A stretch of DNA of 64,000 nt. Origin: Temnothorax longispinosus (Eukaryota; Arthropoda; Insecta; Hymenoptera; Formicidae). Shown here piece by piece: positions 13,701 to 26,300 of this stretch (position 1 is the stretch's first letter; each line of letters starts with the position of its first letter). The notes beneath the pieces were generated by a model, which saw only the letters and a program-made list of their open reading frames with translations, had not been told where the DNA came from and ran no database searches. A program made the position numbers and the translations under genes. The stretch covers positions 726,001 to 790,000 of the forward strand of contig NC_092359.1 in the NCBI RefSeq assembly GCF_030848805.1. The letters run 5' to 3'.

Positions 13701-16656
13701 GTGGAGCGAAAATTCGTATGATTGTTGCGAGCAACCGAATTGGCACGTCGCCATCGGGCAACGGCATATTCGACGCGATCGCTTGCGCTACCGAGCCTGT
13801 TAATAAAATCCGAAATTCATGTAAACATATCAGTATCCCCTTTTGAGTCGCCTCTCGTTTCTAATTATCACAATTGTCGCAGAATGGCATGGATAGAAAT
13901 GTGTTGCACGAATATCGCATGATATCGCAATATAGAATTATAACAATTTAGACGCGTTTAGACATTTTTAAAACATACACACGCGCGTGCATATGCACTC
14001 ACGTACAAACAAAATTGATATTAATTTATTCAGAAACAGGCTATAATTGTGTAAATTTGCGACATCAATTTCAATTTATAACTTATAATTAATGTTCTTG
14101 TTATAATAATGCTATTATATTTTGTTAAACTTGTTATTATTATTATTGCTACATATATTATAATTATGTACTGGCATAGAGATTGACATTGTCGCGATTT
14201 GTTTATTCTAATTTATATACACAATTATTTAATCAAATAATTGTAAAATTCGAGTGAGAACACTTACAATTAGTATTTCAATTCCTACAATAATTAAGCT
14301 CTTCTACAAGGACAAAGTTATTACGGAAGAGAAGTTCAGCCTTTGAGAGTATAGAACATTTTTCATAGAAGTATTTCGCAGCCCTTAATTACTTCCTTTT
14401 CCAGTCTCTAAAATCGTCGTTTGACTTGGAAGTTTGGAAAATCCGAGTTATAACAAGTTCAAAAATCGCTCAATTAGATTCGCGAGCGGGATCGTTCACT
14501 TCTAGATTCACCAACACGATTCTGTGTTCAAAGCGTTAAGAACTTTCAAAGAGGCCAAAGGACATCGAGCCGATGGAAAAGATGAGGAAAAAGAGAAAAT
14601 ACGCGGACTCACGATGAAACTGAATGCCTGAAAAATGCGCAGCTGTGATTCGATTATTCAATGAATTGGAAAATGAAAGCATGCAAGCATCCTTTTTCGG
14701 AGTAATTATTGAATTCACGCAAATCAGATCAAGGAATCGTTAAACATTGTTCTGCTTACGCTCACATTTAATATAAGAGAACCAGAAGTTCTATATAAAA
14801 AATTTTTTAAATTGTAGCAAGAGCAACTTCAAGAAGTATGCAGAAAATTTCAAGATTATCATTAATCTATCCTTCAGAACACGTATAAATAAATAATTGT
14901 GCAAGGTTTTACAAACAAAATTATAGTTTTTACTTTTAAATTTTTTCACTCTTTCCACTATAATAATTAGTAACAGTGCATAAATCGAACTACATGATTC
15001 CATCAATTTTGAAATTGTAAGAAAGAAATATGATGATGTGTAGATATTATAATGATTTCAATTTGATATTACTACGATGAGATTTGCATTAAGATTATTC
15101 GCGTGGTTTCGATTTTTTCTGTTCGACGTAAACGCAGAAAGGAAAATTATTGTAGAACTTGTCACAATTTGCAGGTAACAATAAAGATCATAAAAAGAAA
15201 AAATTTAACAAAGAATTACAATTTAATTTAATCGCAAACTTCAAGATATTGTAATCTAACTGTTAAAAATAGTACATATTTTTATTGTAATTTTATAGTA
15301 GTTTCAAGTTAATGTCTCTAGAAAAATTGAAATTATCTTATATGACTCACACGCGTGTCGCACAAATTCAAATATGCTTGTATCAACAATAAACTAGTAT
15401 TTTTGGATATTTTGGCTCATATAGATACGATAGGCCCTATAGGGGAATAGAGTCAATACTTGACACATGCAAGGTGCAGTAGAAAATTTCTAAGTGAAAA
15501 GTAATGTATTCACGCAAACATGACTTTGCCTAAACTAACTTTTCCATTTGGAGAACCCTATCCAAGTTTCAGAAACTGCAACGACACGATCTTTTTCTCC
15601 GTGACCTCGACCGCTTTAACATTTTTTTCGTTCGAGCAAACGGTTGAAGTTGCTCGAATAAAAACGACATCATCGATTTAAAGTGCTTTAGTATGTCCAG
15701 GTTTAAAAATAGAAATATCTACCATGTTGTCTAATACACCATACGGAATATTACTCTCATACAACTGCTATTTAATATAAATTATAAGCATGGTTTATAT
15801 AAACATCCCGCGGAATATTAACAGCACGAAATTTCAGTTTAGAACTTGCTTTGGATTGATATTACTAGCATCAGCTGTGGAAACTATAACGATTATATTA
15901 AACAAGTATTGTGCATTTTCTAATTGTTTAGAAAATTGATAATAACTATTGATTTAATCATTATGTCGCTCCATATAGCTAACGGCCTCGATTGTTTTAT
16001 CTGACCTTGTCGCGTATTGGAAAAGATAAAATGGATATGCGCGTACGCGCTCCAAGTAAAAATAACTATCATATATTATGAAGGAAGAAAACTCCAAGAC
16101 AATATATCACGGATTTCAATATATAAATCTATATATTACTAAATATAAAACAAGGTATCCACTAATATCGTTTCCACTATAGTATATCATAGTACTATTA
16201 TTATACGGCTTAAAATCGTGAAATAGTAACTGTAAAATCATCGTTCGTAACCCATGATTAGTAGTTTATCTCGTATCGAGCTATCCAATATTTCATCTTC
16301 ATGAATACCGCATAGCATCACGATAGAGTATAAACCGAAAGGATGATGAAACATATGCGATATAATCGTATCAACGCATACGTACTCAGAAACCTTTTAC
16401 ACAGAGATTTATTGTCGATTTTGCGCTTATTAAATGCGGGCGACATTACATTCTACTCGCGACAAAACAATCATAATATTATTTCTGTACATTTATCGCG
16501 AACATACACGCTGAAAAATATACACACGAGTAATCCTCGTTGTCCCCCAGGGTTATAATAAAACTAACACATATATTATACCACTAGAAAAATAAATATT
16601 TTAAATCGTACGGGCATTGATATTTAAAACTTGCTTGAAATTTAACAAAAAACTTT

Positions 16657-16680
16657 AAAAATAAAAATAAAAATAAAAAT
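16657..16680. repeat. (ATAAAA)n short tandem repeat
   Basis: About four copies of a 6-base AT-rich unit in otherwise AT-rich DNA. Confidence 0.8.
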
Positions 16681-16980
16681 TGCGAACGTCAGCTTTTTGT
16701 TTTAGTGTAACTAATAATTTAAAAGTAAAAAATCTCTAATAAAAATTTATTTCTGGCGATTCATATTATATTTCGCTGCCAGTTTATCCAATTGCAACGA
16801 AGGGACGATATCACATCGAGAATGTTTTTATTAGCATTTCTATTGGCATTGTAATTGTATCGTGAGGAATTTGAGACGCACTCGATCCGAAATAAGTAAT
16901 TACATTTGATATTTATGTTAGAAATCTCTCTATTGTCCAAAAATGTTTATTTAAATAAAAGTTCTCTCGTGAATACTCAC

Positions 16981-19900
16981 TTGTGCAGACGCCCTCGTCC
17001 ATTTCTCGGGTGCGAGTTAGCAGATTCATGATTACGCATTGCAGACCGACGGCGCAGGTTCCCGAAAAACCGAAGAGGCCGCCGCAAGGCTCGCCTTCCA
17101 CACGCGCACATACTTTGCAACACCTGCAAACACATAAAACTCGGTCAATCATTTTATATATGTATACAGGGGGGGGGGGATTATAGCTGTCGGAACACGC
17201 TCGATACACAAATCAAGTCAGTTTACGCGCGACAGGCAACTTCAAGCTTATAAAATAACTCGAGCGGAAAGTTATAATTAGACCACCTACGTGTCACATG
17301 CATTTTTGCGTGGTAATAAAATTATTCCTATACCCGATGTTTCATACGTTCATCTTTCGTGTTCGAGATATTAGAATGAGAGAATAATGTAAAAAGAAGA
17401 TATTTAATTAATTTTTGCCGCTATACAAATTTTGTATACGTAAACAGAAACGAGAAAAGTTAGTTTCTATACGTGATACAAACGAATGGTATTATTAGCT
17501 TTCGCTGCTATTGTTGTTCGCTAGTAACGTGTATCGGAAATATATTCAGCTCTCGGAATGCTTGGCCTCAGAATCACTGAGGATCAGTTTATTTCTCTTT
17601 TTTTTTTATCGACGAAAAACGAATAATGGAAAATTGTTGCCAACATATAAAAGGATAGACGAAACGAATAAGCGGCAGTTACGTGCGCATCGCAGTTAAC
17701 CAGTTTGCTTCGATTCGAATGTACGGCCATTTGTTTTCTTGTAAGAAATCCTGCGGGCGACAAAGGGACTTGACAAACGTTTTAAAGATATAAAGCGCTC
17801 TTTATAACAGCTTCATATCTTTCTTAAACTCGCAAAACGAAAGGATACAGTTGTCTGTGCCTCTTTTTAAAAGCGGCTTAGGATAATGACGTGAGCCATT
17901 AATTTCGAAATGGTATAAGCCTATTATTATATTTGTTAGGAAATAAAAGTTTCGAGTAGCAGCTTAGCGAAAAATTTCTGAAACATAGGTGAATGTATGA
18001 AAACGAACTAGATCTTGAATAAATTTTTTATAACAATCTCAACATTTTACGTTAAAAAAATAGCAAATTTGGCTCGTAATATACCGCCAGATTTGGCGTT
18101 TTAACATTTCAAATGCGTTTCAAATTTCATCAGAATATACGTATACATATGAAAACGTGTAGAAAAATATATCTATAACTATAATATTTGTAACAATCAA
18201 CAATTGTTACAATACTTGTAATTATCGATGAGTCGTTTAGCTTTTTAAGGAATCGTATTGCTACAAGATTGTGAGATTTACGATCCGACGTGTAAATTTT
18301 CGCGCAGGTGCGATGACATTTGCATTTTTATTTTGAAGAAACTTGTCTTGAATCAAGATGTAAGAAATTGAGAAGCTTCTACGTATTATGCAAGTGCATA
18401 TCACTTTCGCGCGCGGCACGCTCAGCAGCACATAGCATAGTCTTACAAAGTTCTGAGGGAAAAAAGAATGGGAGGAATTTTAAGGCGCAGCCTGCGGCGC
18501 ACCGCACGGAAAATAATCTCGCGGAAAATTGTCAACTGCAACCAGGAATTTTATTACGCCGTCTCAGCAGCGGTAGTGAAGACGAGGGTGTCTTCTCCTC
18601 CATCTATGTTCCTTGCCGCTTCCCGTGAAACAATCTACTTCTTATACTATACATATAGCTTTCAGTCCTGCACATTCTTATAAGATAATAAGAAAGAACG
18701 CAAGAACGTAGCTCATGGAGAAGAAGGTAACATATAACGAAGACTAAAAATTGATATACGATGAAATGCAAGCATACATTGTTAACTTCAAATAATTAGC
18801 GATGTTGTAATTGTATTAATGCCATCATACCTGCACAATTATTGCAAAATTATTAAATTTTAGATTTTTAAGCTATCTCTACGTATCTATATTTTTCTAT
18901 TTCTATACATTTTGCTTTAAAAGTGATTTAAACAATGTCAGAAAATATAGCGTTTTTGTCATGTTTAAAAGTGCGCCACAAATATGTCTCACATTACTTG
19001 CCTTAATTAATATGTAATCACTTTTAGAATGGTCAAAATAATCCTGAAAAAGAATAATGAACCCTGTATAGTTAATGATGCACTGATATATATTTTTACG
19101 CGGCAAAAAAAAATTTAAATTATTCCGTTTGACAATTGCTAATGCGCATATCAAATGCTATGGCCAACAATAGCGTTACTTGCTAAATATTCTCTGATAG
19201 ATTCCCAATACGCCGTTGCACATGGAGTTTCATTCCGAGTTCCTTTTGTGTACCATCATTATTTCGTGGAAGAATTTGTAACCGTATGTTTGCCAATTTT
19301 TACCGAACATGAGTTTCAAATCCAATCGCATTGGCTGATAAGAAAACACAATTAGTCGCGGAAACAAATGCGAGTCTGCGAAACATCACAAAATATCGTC
19401 AGCTTTTTTAACAACTAAAAAATTTAATTTCTTTTGAATTAAAAAGATGAAAAGCGAAAGTACTTTTACTTATCATGAATTTGAAATCCAATCACAAAAT
19501 CTCTGATTAAAAAAACAAGGATTGTTCGAATGTAAAAATAAATAACCACGCTCGGAATAACTTCAACGAGACGATGTAGCTCTTCAAAATAGACTTTGTA
19601 AAGTGCATCAAAAAGAAATCGTTATATTTGAAAAATATTGTATTATTCGATTTACTTAGACTCAAAAATGCGATCGGTTTTTCCTGTATGATGGGAGAGT
19701 GAAAATATCTACAACAATATATAACGATCTGTGACTGTGACTTTTTTCAATACGAAACGATGAGGTTGCATTTGAGATCTGCGAATACCTGATTCGCGAT
19801 ACCCGATCGTTGAACCGGGAGAAGTCGTAATCGAGACAACGGTACGAGATTCAGATTCCAAACAATTTGAGACCGGTGTTTAATGTTATACCGTTTGGAT

Positions 19901-22900
19901 GTTTACGAGAAACAGGAGAAATTTCATCGAAATATACATTACGCGCGGACAGCTCTATCGTATTATACGTATGGTAGTTACATTCGTGAAATTATACGTA
20001 TCTCCTCCCGTATCGCAGTACTGAGACATCGCGTACAAATGAAATAATGTTAGAGTATATATTTTTTACGGGCGTATGGGGCACGTAAAAAAAATAACGT
20101 ATAATACCGATACTGGTCTTTAAATAACAATTCACCAGCATGTCACCGATATGACCCGCGGTACTGCCTGTTGCCCGTGTCGATACGTCTCGACTCTCGG
20201 GAAATTTACATAAAACGATACTCTTGCCGTAGGTAGAATTCGACGCATAAAACTTTCCTCTTTTCGAACTACCTCGTCGTCATTGAGACCACTCGGCTAT
20301 CTTTCGGTATCGCATCGAACGTTCCAATGGCTGTCGTCGCCATCGTCGTAACGGTCTCTCGCCTATCCTTCTAAATCGCCGAGACTCTCGTAAGAACTTC
20401 CAGAAATTCCACAACGCAATAAACGTTAGGTACACCTATTGAATTCGCAAAGGTCCTTCGGGAAAGATGGTATAACTGTCCAAGACCACTCTGAAAAATT
20501 CTTTCTCTATTTCTGCGCACGCGTGTGCTTCGCTTCCTTTGAAATTCAATTCCGGCGTCCCTCGAATCAGCATATTGTACGTATCGACGCGCGCGACTGT
20601 ATTATCGTGCACATGCTGAAATATCAAGGAAATACGCAGAGTGAAATAAGATCAGAGTACGGAGGGTGGTTGAGAAGCAAAATGCTTTGTGGATAAGCTT
20701 TTGAATTGCGTAAGAAAGATTTACCGAGATCCTGTATGAATTTCGTAAAGAATCCGTCTTTGCGATCCAAGTATCGTAAAGTATACGAGTAAAACGTTTC
20801 ATAAAGACGTTAAGGATTTACCAATGATATGAATATCCACCTATATTCTCTCCAGCGAAATTCATATTCGCATCTCCTATTCGAAGATTTAATCTAACGC
20901 ATAAATCACAGCTCGATCTCAATCCACAGTTCTCGATCCGGCGCGATTCTTATTCGATTCTCGCGCAAGCATCAATCTTTGTCTCGCACTTGAAAAGCAA
21001 TTACGCTGAAATTGTTCATCTTACGAGTAACTTTCTCGCTCGTAAAGAGCCAGAAGAAAAAAGGAAGAGGAGAAATCTCAATCTCAACCGCACATTTCTA
21101 ACGCTTCGAGTAGCTGTGAGAAAAGCTGCGGTTTGAAAAGCCGTCTTATCCGCCCTCTACTCGTGAATATAGAATAGATGAAAGGCTTTCTAATTGCGTA
21201 TTGTGTAATGTACCTGGGCTAAAGTGGCTGAAATTGCTGTGAGTCATCCAACTTGTCTCGCAAGCATATATCCGCATATATCTAATAGAGATATCTAATC
21301 AAGATTGACCTACATGTGGATATCTTTGTGTAAAGATTATCGCTTTTACGATACGAATCCTTTGCAGCGTTAAAGCTTTGGTACACGTAAGTTAAGTATT
21401 CAAAAGAATTTAACCTTTCCGAGTGTGTATATACGGCACACGTACGATATTCATCTCGTATACAATTATTACGAAAAGAAAAATCTAGTTCACACATACG
21501 TTGCTCTTGTAACATCCTTTAACATTATTTCGCGCAGCAAATGAGTTAATCTTGCGAACTCTCGCGTTAGTAGTAGACTGTTTTTTTTTCCGCTTGTCCT
21601 ATATGTATAAATACTTGTTCTAGACCACCCACGCATTGACACGCGTATCAATCTGATTTTGTAGTGCGTCGTTATCGCAGACTTACATGAACCTGCCATC
21701 GATCGTGCTTCATACGCGCTCGTGCAAAGTGGAATTTATCTTGGTACTTTCCTCGCAAATATTTGTTAAAGGGGATGTGTAACCTATATATTCGCTCTTA
21801 TACCAAAAAGGCAGCAATACACGCAAGATTGTGGTTTGCAACACGTTTTATAAAGCAAAATGATTGTATATTGCGATACGTTGTATTTTATTTATACTTG
21901 CACTAAATAATGCGGCTTTTATTTTACTAATAATTGATGGTAGCATTATTTCGTCGCAAACGCGAATATAATTCATCGAATAAATGTAAATTACGACAAA
22001 GTAAAGCTTTAGCGTGCAATGATAATTATAATAGTATAATGTTAATATAAGTTATTTTCTCAAATTGCAGAATTTTTCAAAACTCTTATATATAGTAAGT
22101 ACTTATTAACTTCATTATACATTATTCTTAACGTTCCCCATATTTACTAGCTCAGACCTGTTCTGCATCAGGTTGTTTGTAGGGGCCATAAAATACAAGC
22201 GCCGAGCGCGCACCTAAAACTCAGGTGCATACCCCACCTCCGCATTCGAATATATATGGTGTATAATACCCGGTGTGTATGTACATACAATGGCGTAACA
22301 ATGCTCTGTGTGCGTGGGTGGGTGAAAATAGACCCAAGGGCATGGATCTCGCGTGTCGGCCACATGGATATCGAACACGTCGATGATAAACGCTCTCGTA
22401 TAACATTTCGAGGCTGTGCCATCCTTAGCGCATGCGAGCCTTCCTTGATCCGTGCGGTTTAATTACCTTTATAGGTATAACACCATTCTCGCTGTTCTCC
22501 ACAAATGAGTTGCTAACGCGAAAACGCAATTCGCGTATGAGGAGCGGAAACAAAGGTGGATGAACGACAAAGGACGGCGTTTTCTCGCTGCCTGGAGAAA
22601 AAAAAACGCAGGCAGCGGGCCTTATTGTAGCGCGCGTTTTAATTGCTCGCTGTACTCGGAACTAATTACAACGCGTAGTAGAACACAATTGTTACAACGG
22701 AACACAAAGAGTCCGACTCTAGAGAGTTTCAAATTGAAAATTATGCTTTTGCCCAGTATAGCATCTTTACAGTTGAGAAGACATAATAGCAATTAGTATG
22801 CAAATATCGTATGTGACGTGCCGAGGATATAATGCATTTACATAATAAAATCCTCCATATTTTTTTCTCCTTTTCCATTATCGAAGTTTATTAAAATACC

Positions 22901-23321
22901 TTCCGTGACACAAATTTTCCACGTTCCCTGTTTTTCCGTATATTGCGAATAGTTGAACCTTCTGTATACAATCGCCCGACAGAAAAAAAAATCAAGTAAA
23001 AATAATAAACCTGATATCTCGAGAGTAAAGTCTTCCTAACCGAGGGGATAGGAAATGCGCAAACAGCCACATTCCAACTCGTTGGTATTCCGGTATCGAG
23101 GCAAAGCTCCGCCGCTTTGGAGATCTCTCTGAGCGCGCCGCGCCGCGGTAAGGGTAAACGTCGCGCGTCGCCTACCTGCAGGGGTCCCAGGTGAGGCCTC
23201 CGGGACAGTCCTCGTCGGTGAGAACGTCGCACTCCAGCGGCGAGCACACACACGAGAGAGCCCTCGCCACCGCGAGCGACAGTACAACAATGCCGCCTAA
23301 GAGGAGCAACGGGGCCCTCAT
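16981..23321 (-). CDS. Secreted IGFBP-domain protein (CRIM1/crimpy-like or single-domain IGFBP), 3' end unresolved
   Basis: Two coding exons are visible on the minus strand: 23321-23176 and 17123-16981. Exon 1 starts at an ATG giving Met-Arg-Ala-Pro, then a Leu/Val-rich signal peptide (about residues 1-23), then the first half of an insulin-like growth factor-binding (IGFBP N-terminal) domain beginning CVCSPLECDV and ending DPCR. The junction AG|GTAGGC to TTTGCAG|G keeps the frame. Exon 2 continues RCCKVCARVEGEPCGGLFGF and ends EGVCT at an A|GTGAGT donor. The CGGLFGFSGTC...GLQCVI pattern and Cys spacing are typical of the family, as in the N-terminus of CRIM1 (Drosophila crimpy) and of single-domain IGFBP proteins. 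These are secreted or membrane-anchored binding proteins. The intron is about 6 kb. Whether the protein ends soon after the domain or continues with von Willebrand C-type repeats cannot be decided here. The domain call is secure; the subfamily is not. Confidence 0.82.
17169..17179. repeat. Poly-G run (11 G)
   Basis: Eleven consecutive G on the plus strand inside the intron of the IGFBP-domain gene, 46 bases upstream of its exon 2 acceptor (minus strand). It does not affect the coding sequence. Confidence 0.9.
17180..23175 (-). other. Large intron of the IGFBP-domain gene
   Basis: This stretch lies between the two coding exons of the IGFBP-domain gene. It is AT-rich with scattered CpG-rich patches. 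I found no nested gene; the reading frames near 18.3-18.7, 20.4-20.7 and 22.2-22.8 kb show no domain or codon-like pattern. Confidence 0.6.
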
Positions 23322-26300
23322 TTTGCTCTCGTCCCTCTCGATCTCGACGGCCGCCCCGTCGTCGATTCTCCTGATGTCCCTCTCTATTCTCCTATCTTGT
23401 ATCTCCCCGACACCAATTACGAAACGAATACGAGGATGTCCATTGCGCGCTAGTTCATCCCGAAACGTTTCACGCCACGACGCGTTCGATCCTCGATTTG
23501 TCACACGCGCACGATCACGGGTCCTCTTTCTTTCTCTCTCTGTATATATATAATAAGGAGTTGTTCATCAGGAGAGAAGAGCAGTCACGAGATGCGATGT
23601 CTGCTGAATAATGTCCGGGGAACGTAAAGAAAATAGCGTCGATCTACATTTTACCGCTCACAGTTCTCTGGAATACCGCGTTCACCCATTTTATCGAGCA
23701 AAATCACGTCCAGACGAAAAGAATAACGTGATATTTCGCATACGGTGGTATTACGATAATACCGATATCTCGCCGAAAATCTCCGCTAATGATAAGGATT
23801 CAGGATTCTAGGAAGATTAATTGTAAACGAGAGATAGAAATAATAAAACATATTTGAGGAAATTTTTGAGGTATCGGAAATTTTGCAGCAAATTGCTTAA
23901 CAGTATCACATTAGACAAAGGAAATTTATTCGGAATTGCATATCTCTTGTTTCAAAAACAAACATTTTACGATAACGTTTGGAAACTGATTCGAAGGAAA
24001 AATAAAACATTCGAATACACACATGTGTTTGCTTCAAAAGTGTAAAGTAAATAAAAATTAAATAATTAAATCTCCTAATTGTTAAAATCTGGGACAGGGG
24101 TTCTGCCCTAGATACTATAAAATCGGATATTTCCCAGATAATTTTTCCTTCTCACAGCTTGACAAGAACTTTGTTGAATTTTATATAAATAAAATGTATG
24201 GAAATAAGTATACCTGGTATTAATAAAGAATCGTTTTCAACTAGATACATTAATGACATTAATATCCAGTAAAAAATACATTACATATTCAAACAAAATA
24301 TTGCAGATATTCTTCATTATACATGGCGCAACTTCGATATAGGAAATAAAATTACTCTTATATATTTCAAAAGATACACAACTGCATCAGACTATTTTCG
24401 ATGACGAAAATGACGGAAACTATCCGATCTATACCAAATTTCTAGACAGAGAATAGTTCGCTCAAGGACTGCATACTGTAATAGAAACTGCATATATCAA
24501 TCCTGAACAGAGAATAGTTTATTCGCGATTGCACACCGTGAAAGCACACTATTAAGTGAGACACATCAAAAGGTTGTCGAGCACCGACAACCGAACTTGC
24601 GGCGGATTCAAATTACACAGGCACATGCATCCTAGCTCGGAGATGCGCCGAATATCCGCATTGCCGTGTACAGTCGCGTTGTGGTAGCATCACTGTGATA
24701 AAAGCTTGAAAATATTGACACTTTCGGCCTAAATTACATAAATGCGCACGGAGAACGCAAACCTCTCGTGTGTCTCTCGACAAAATGTCGACTATAAAAG
24801 AAAAGAATCGCGATATAAAATTATACGCGAGTACGATCGAAATTCACAAGATTGTTTGTCAAATGGGTACAACGTGTCTCGCATCCAATTGTAAAAGACA
24901 TCAGAAAATCTTCCCTTTCGATTAAGGATTCAAGAAAGTGAATTAGCAACAAGTGCGAGGGATGGAGATATCATAAAGCTATACGTCAAAAGAACGTCGT
25001 TGTCCCGTTAGACCCGGTCAAAAATTCCTTTGAGCACTTTCGAGAATCGAATCCGAATCGTTAGAGTGACATCCGCTCGTTCGTCGCGCATGGAGCAGAT
25101 TCGCGTCAAATCGCTGACACGTATAAACACGAGTCGCGAACAAGCTCTACCGCACTTATAAAGAGACAGCGCATCACCTGTTACAGAATTGCATTATAGA
25201 TCGAACGCTCATACAACCAACATATTGTCGGTTGCCCGACGAATCGTTCGTTGGAGCGAATTTGTGTCCAATATATTCGCAGAAACGCGCGCTAAATGGC
25301 TGTTAAAAACGGCACAAGATCGGGACGATCGGGGGCACGTTGGCGTGTAATTTAACCGAGCGATGTCAAGGGAAAGGAAAAAGGATAAAAGTTATCGCCG
25401 GCATCGAAGAGCGGAAGGAAAAGCCGAAGCGTTCGATCGATCTGCGGAAACTTTCGCTTCGACGGCTTGCATAGTAATCGCGACGCGATCTTCTGCCTCG
25501 CTTCCCTCCCTCGTCACGCACGTCGTGCCGACATCGTGCACACGGTATCGCCCGATAAGAGGGAATCGAATCACTCGGCAGGGAAAGCTACGAATAAGAG
25601 TGCGCGAAGCGTTCCGCGTTCAAGACGAACGTACACTGGCCGCGGCGACGAACAGCGTCTCCGTCCACCGTCCTCCGAAGCGGCGCGGGCGCCCGGCGCG
25701 GCGCCCGGCGTCGCGACGCGCGACCCGCGTCGGCGCCCTGACACGCGACCACTGCCGCCTCTTACCCGCGGGTGAACTCTCCCCCGTTCGCCACGTCGCG
25801 TATTCAGTTTATGATTTTTAATTGACGGCGCTGTAAAGAGTTAATTAACGCAACGCTGCGCGGGGATTTATTTGCCGGGCCGTTACGCTATACCCGATAT
25901 CGTCCGTTATATTAACTCGGAACAGTGCAACAATAGCGCGATAACTAATAGCACGCGCGAAATCACCAACCGTTTTATATAAATATTAATAGTTTTTTTT
26001 AACGATATACATGTAACGTTTTATTGTCAAGAATCACATGCCATAACAATTTAAATAATAGAGCATCAAAGTTGTATCTGAAAATTGTAGTCTACTACAA
26101 TATTCATTGTATACAATTTGTTCAACGTGCACTAATTATAAGTTGAAAACTGTCTGACAATTTAGTGATATATCGAACAAAGAAGTAAAAATTATATACA
26201 TATAAACATTTACATTATTACGATAATGCAATGCAATGGTATAAATAACAATAATAACAATAACAATACAATTACACATGTATAATTATTAGCAGCGTGA

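Larger units (their letters stand above)
1..16980. other. Gene-poor AT-rich region
   Basis: No open reading frame in this stretch has a recognisable domain, convincing splice sites or protein-like composition. The longest ones are arginine- or serine-rich translations of CpG-rich or low-complexity DNA. CpG-rich patches near 150-1,400, 3,180-3,700 and 13,500-13,800 alternate with AT-rich DNA. Simple repeats are listed separately. Because the IGFBP-domain gene at 16,981-23,321 (minus) has no clear terminal exon, part of this region is probably its downstream intron or 3' end. Confidence 0.6.

Noticed and set aside
23322..23504. Start of the IGFBP-domain protein at an upstream Met (23504)
   Set aside because: It would put about 60 charged residues before the signal peptide; the Met at 23321 directly precedes the hydrophobic leader.
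25363..25821. 152-codon open frame in the CpG island
   Set aside because: Arg-rich by-product of extreme GC content; no domain or homologue recognised.
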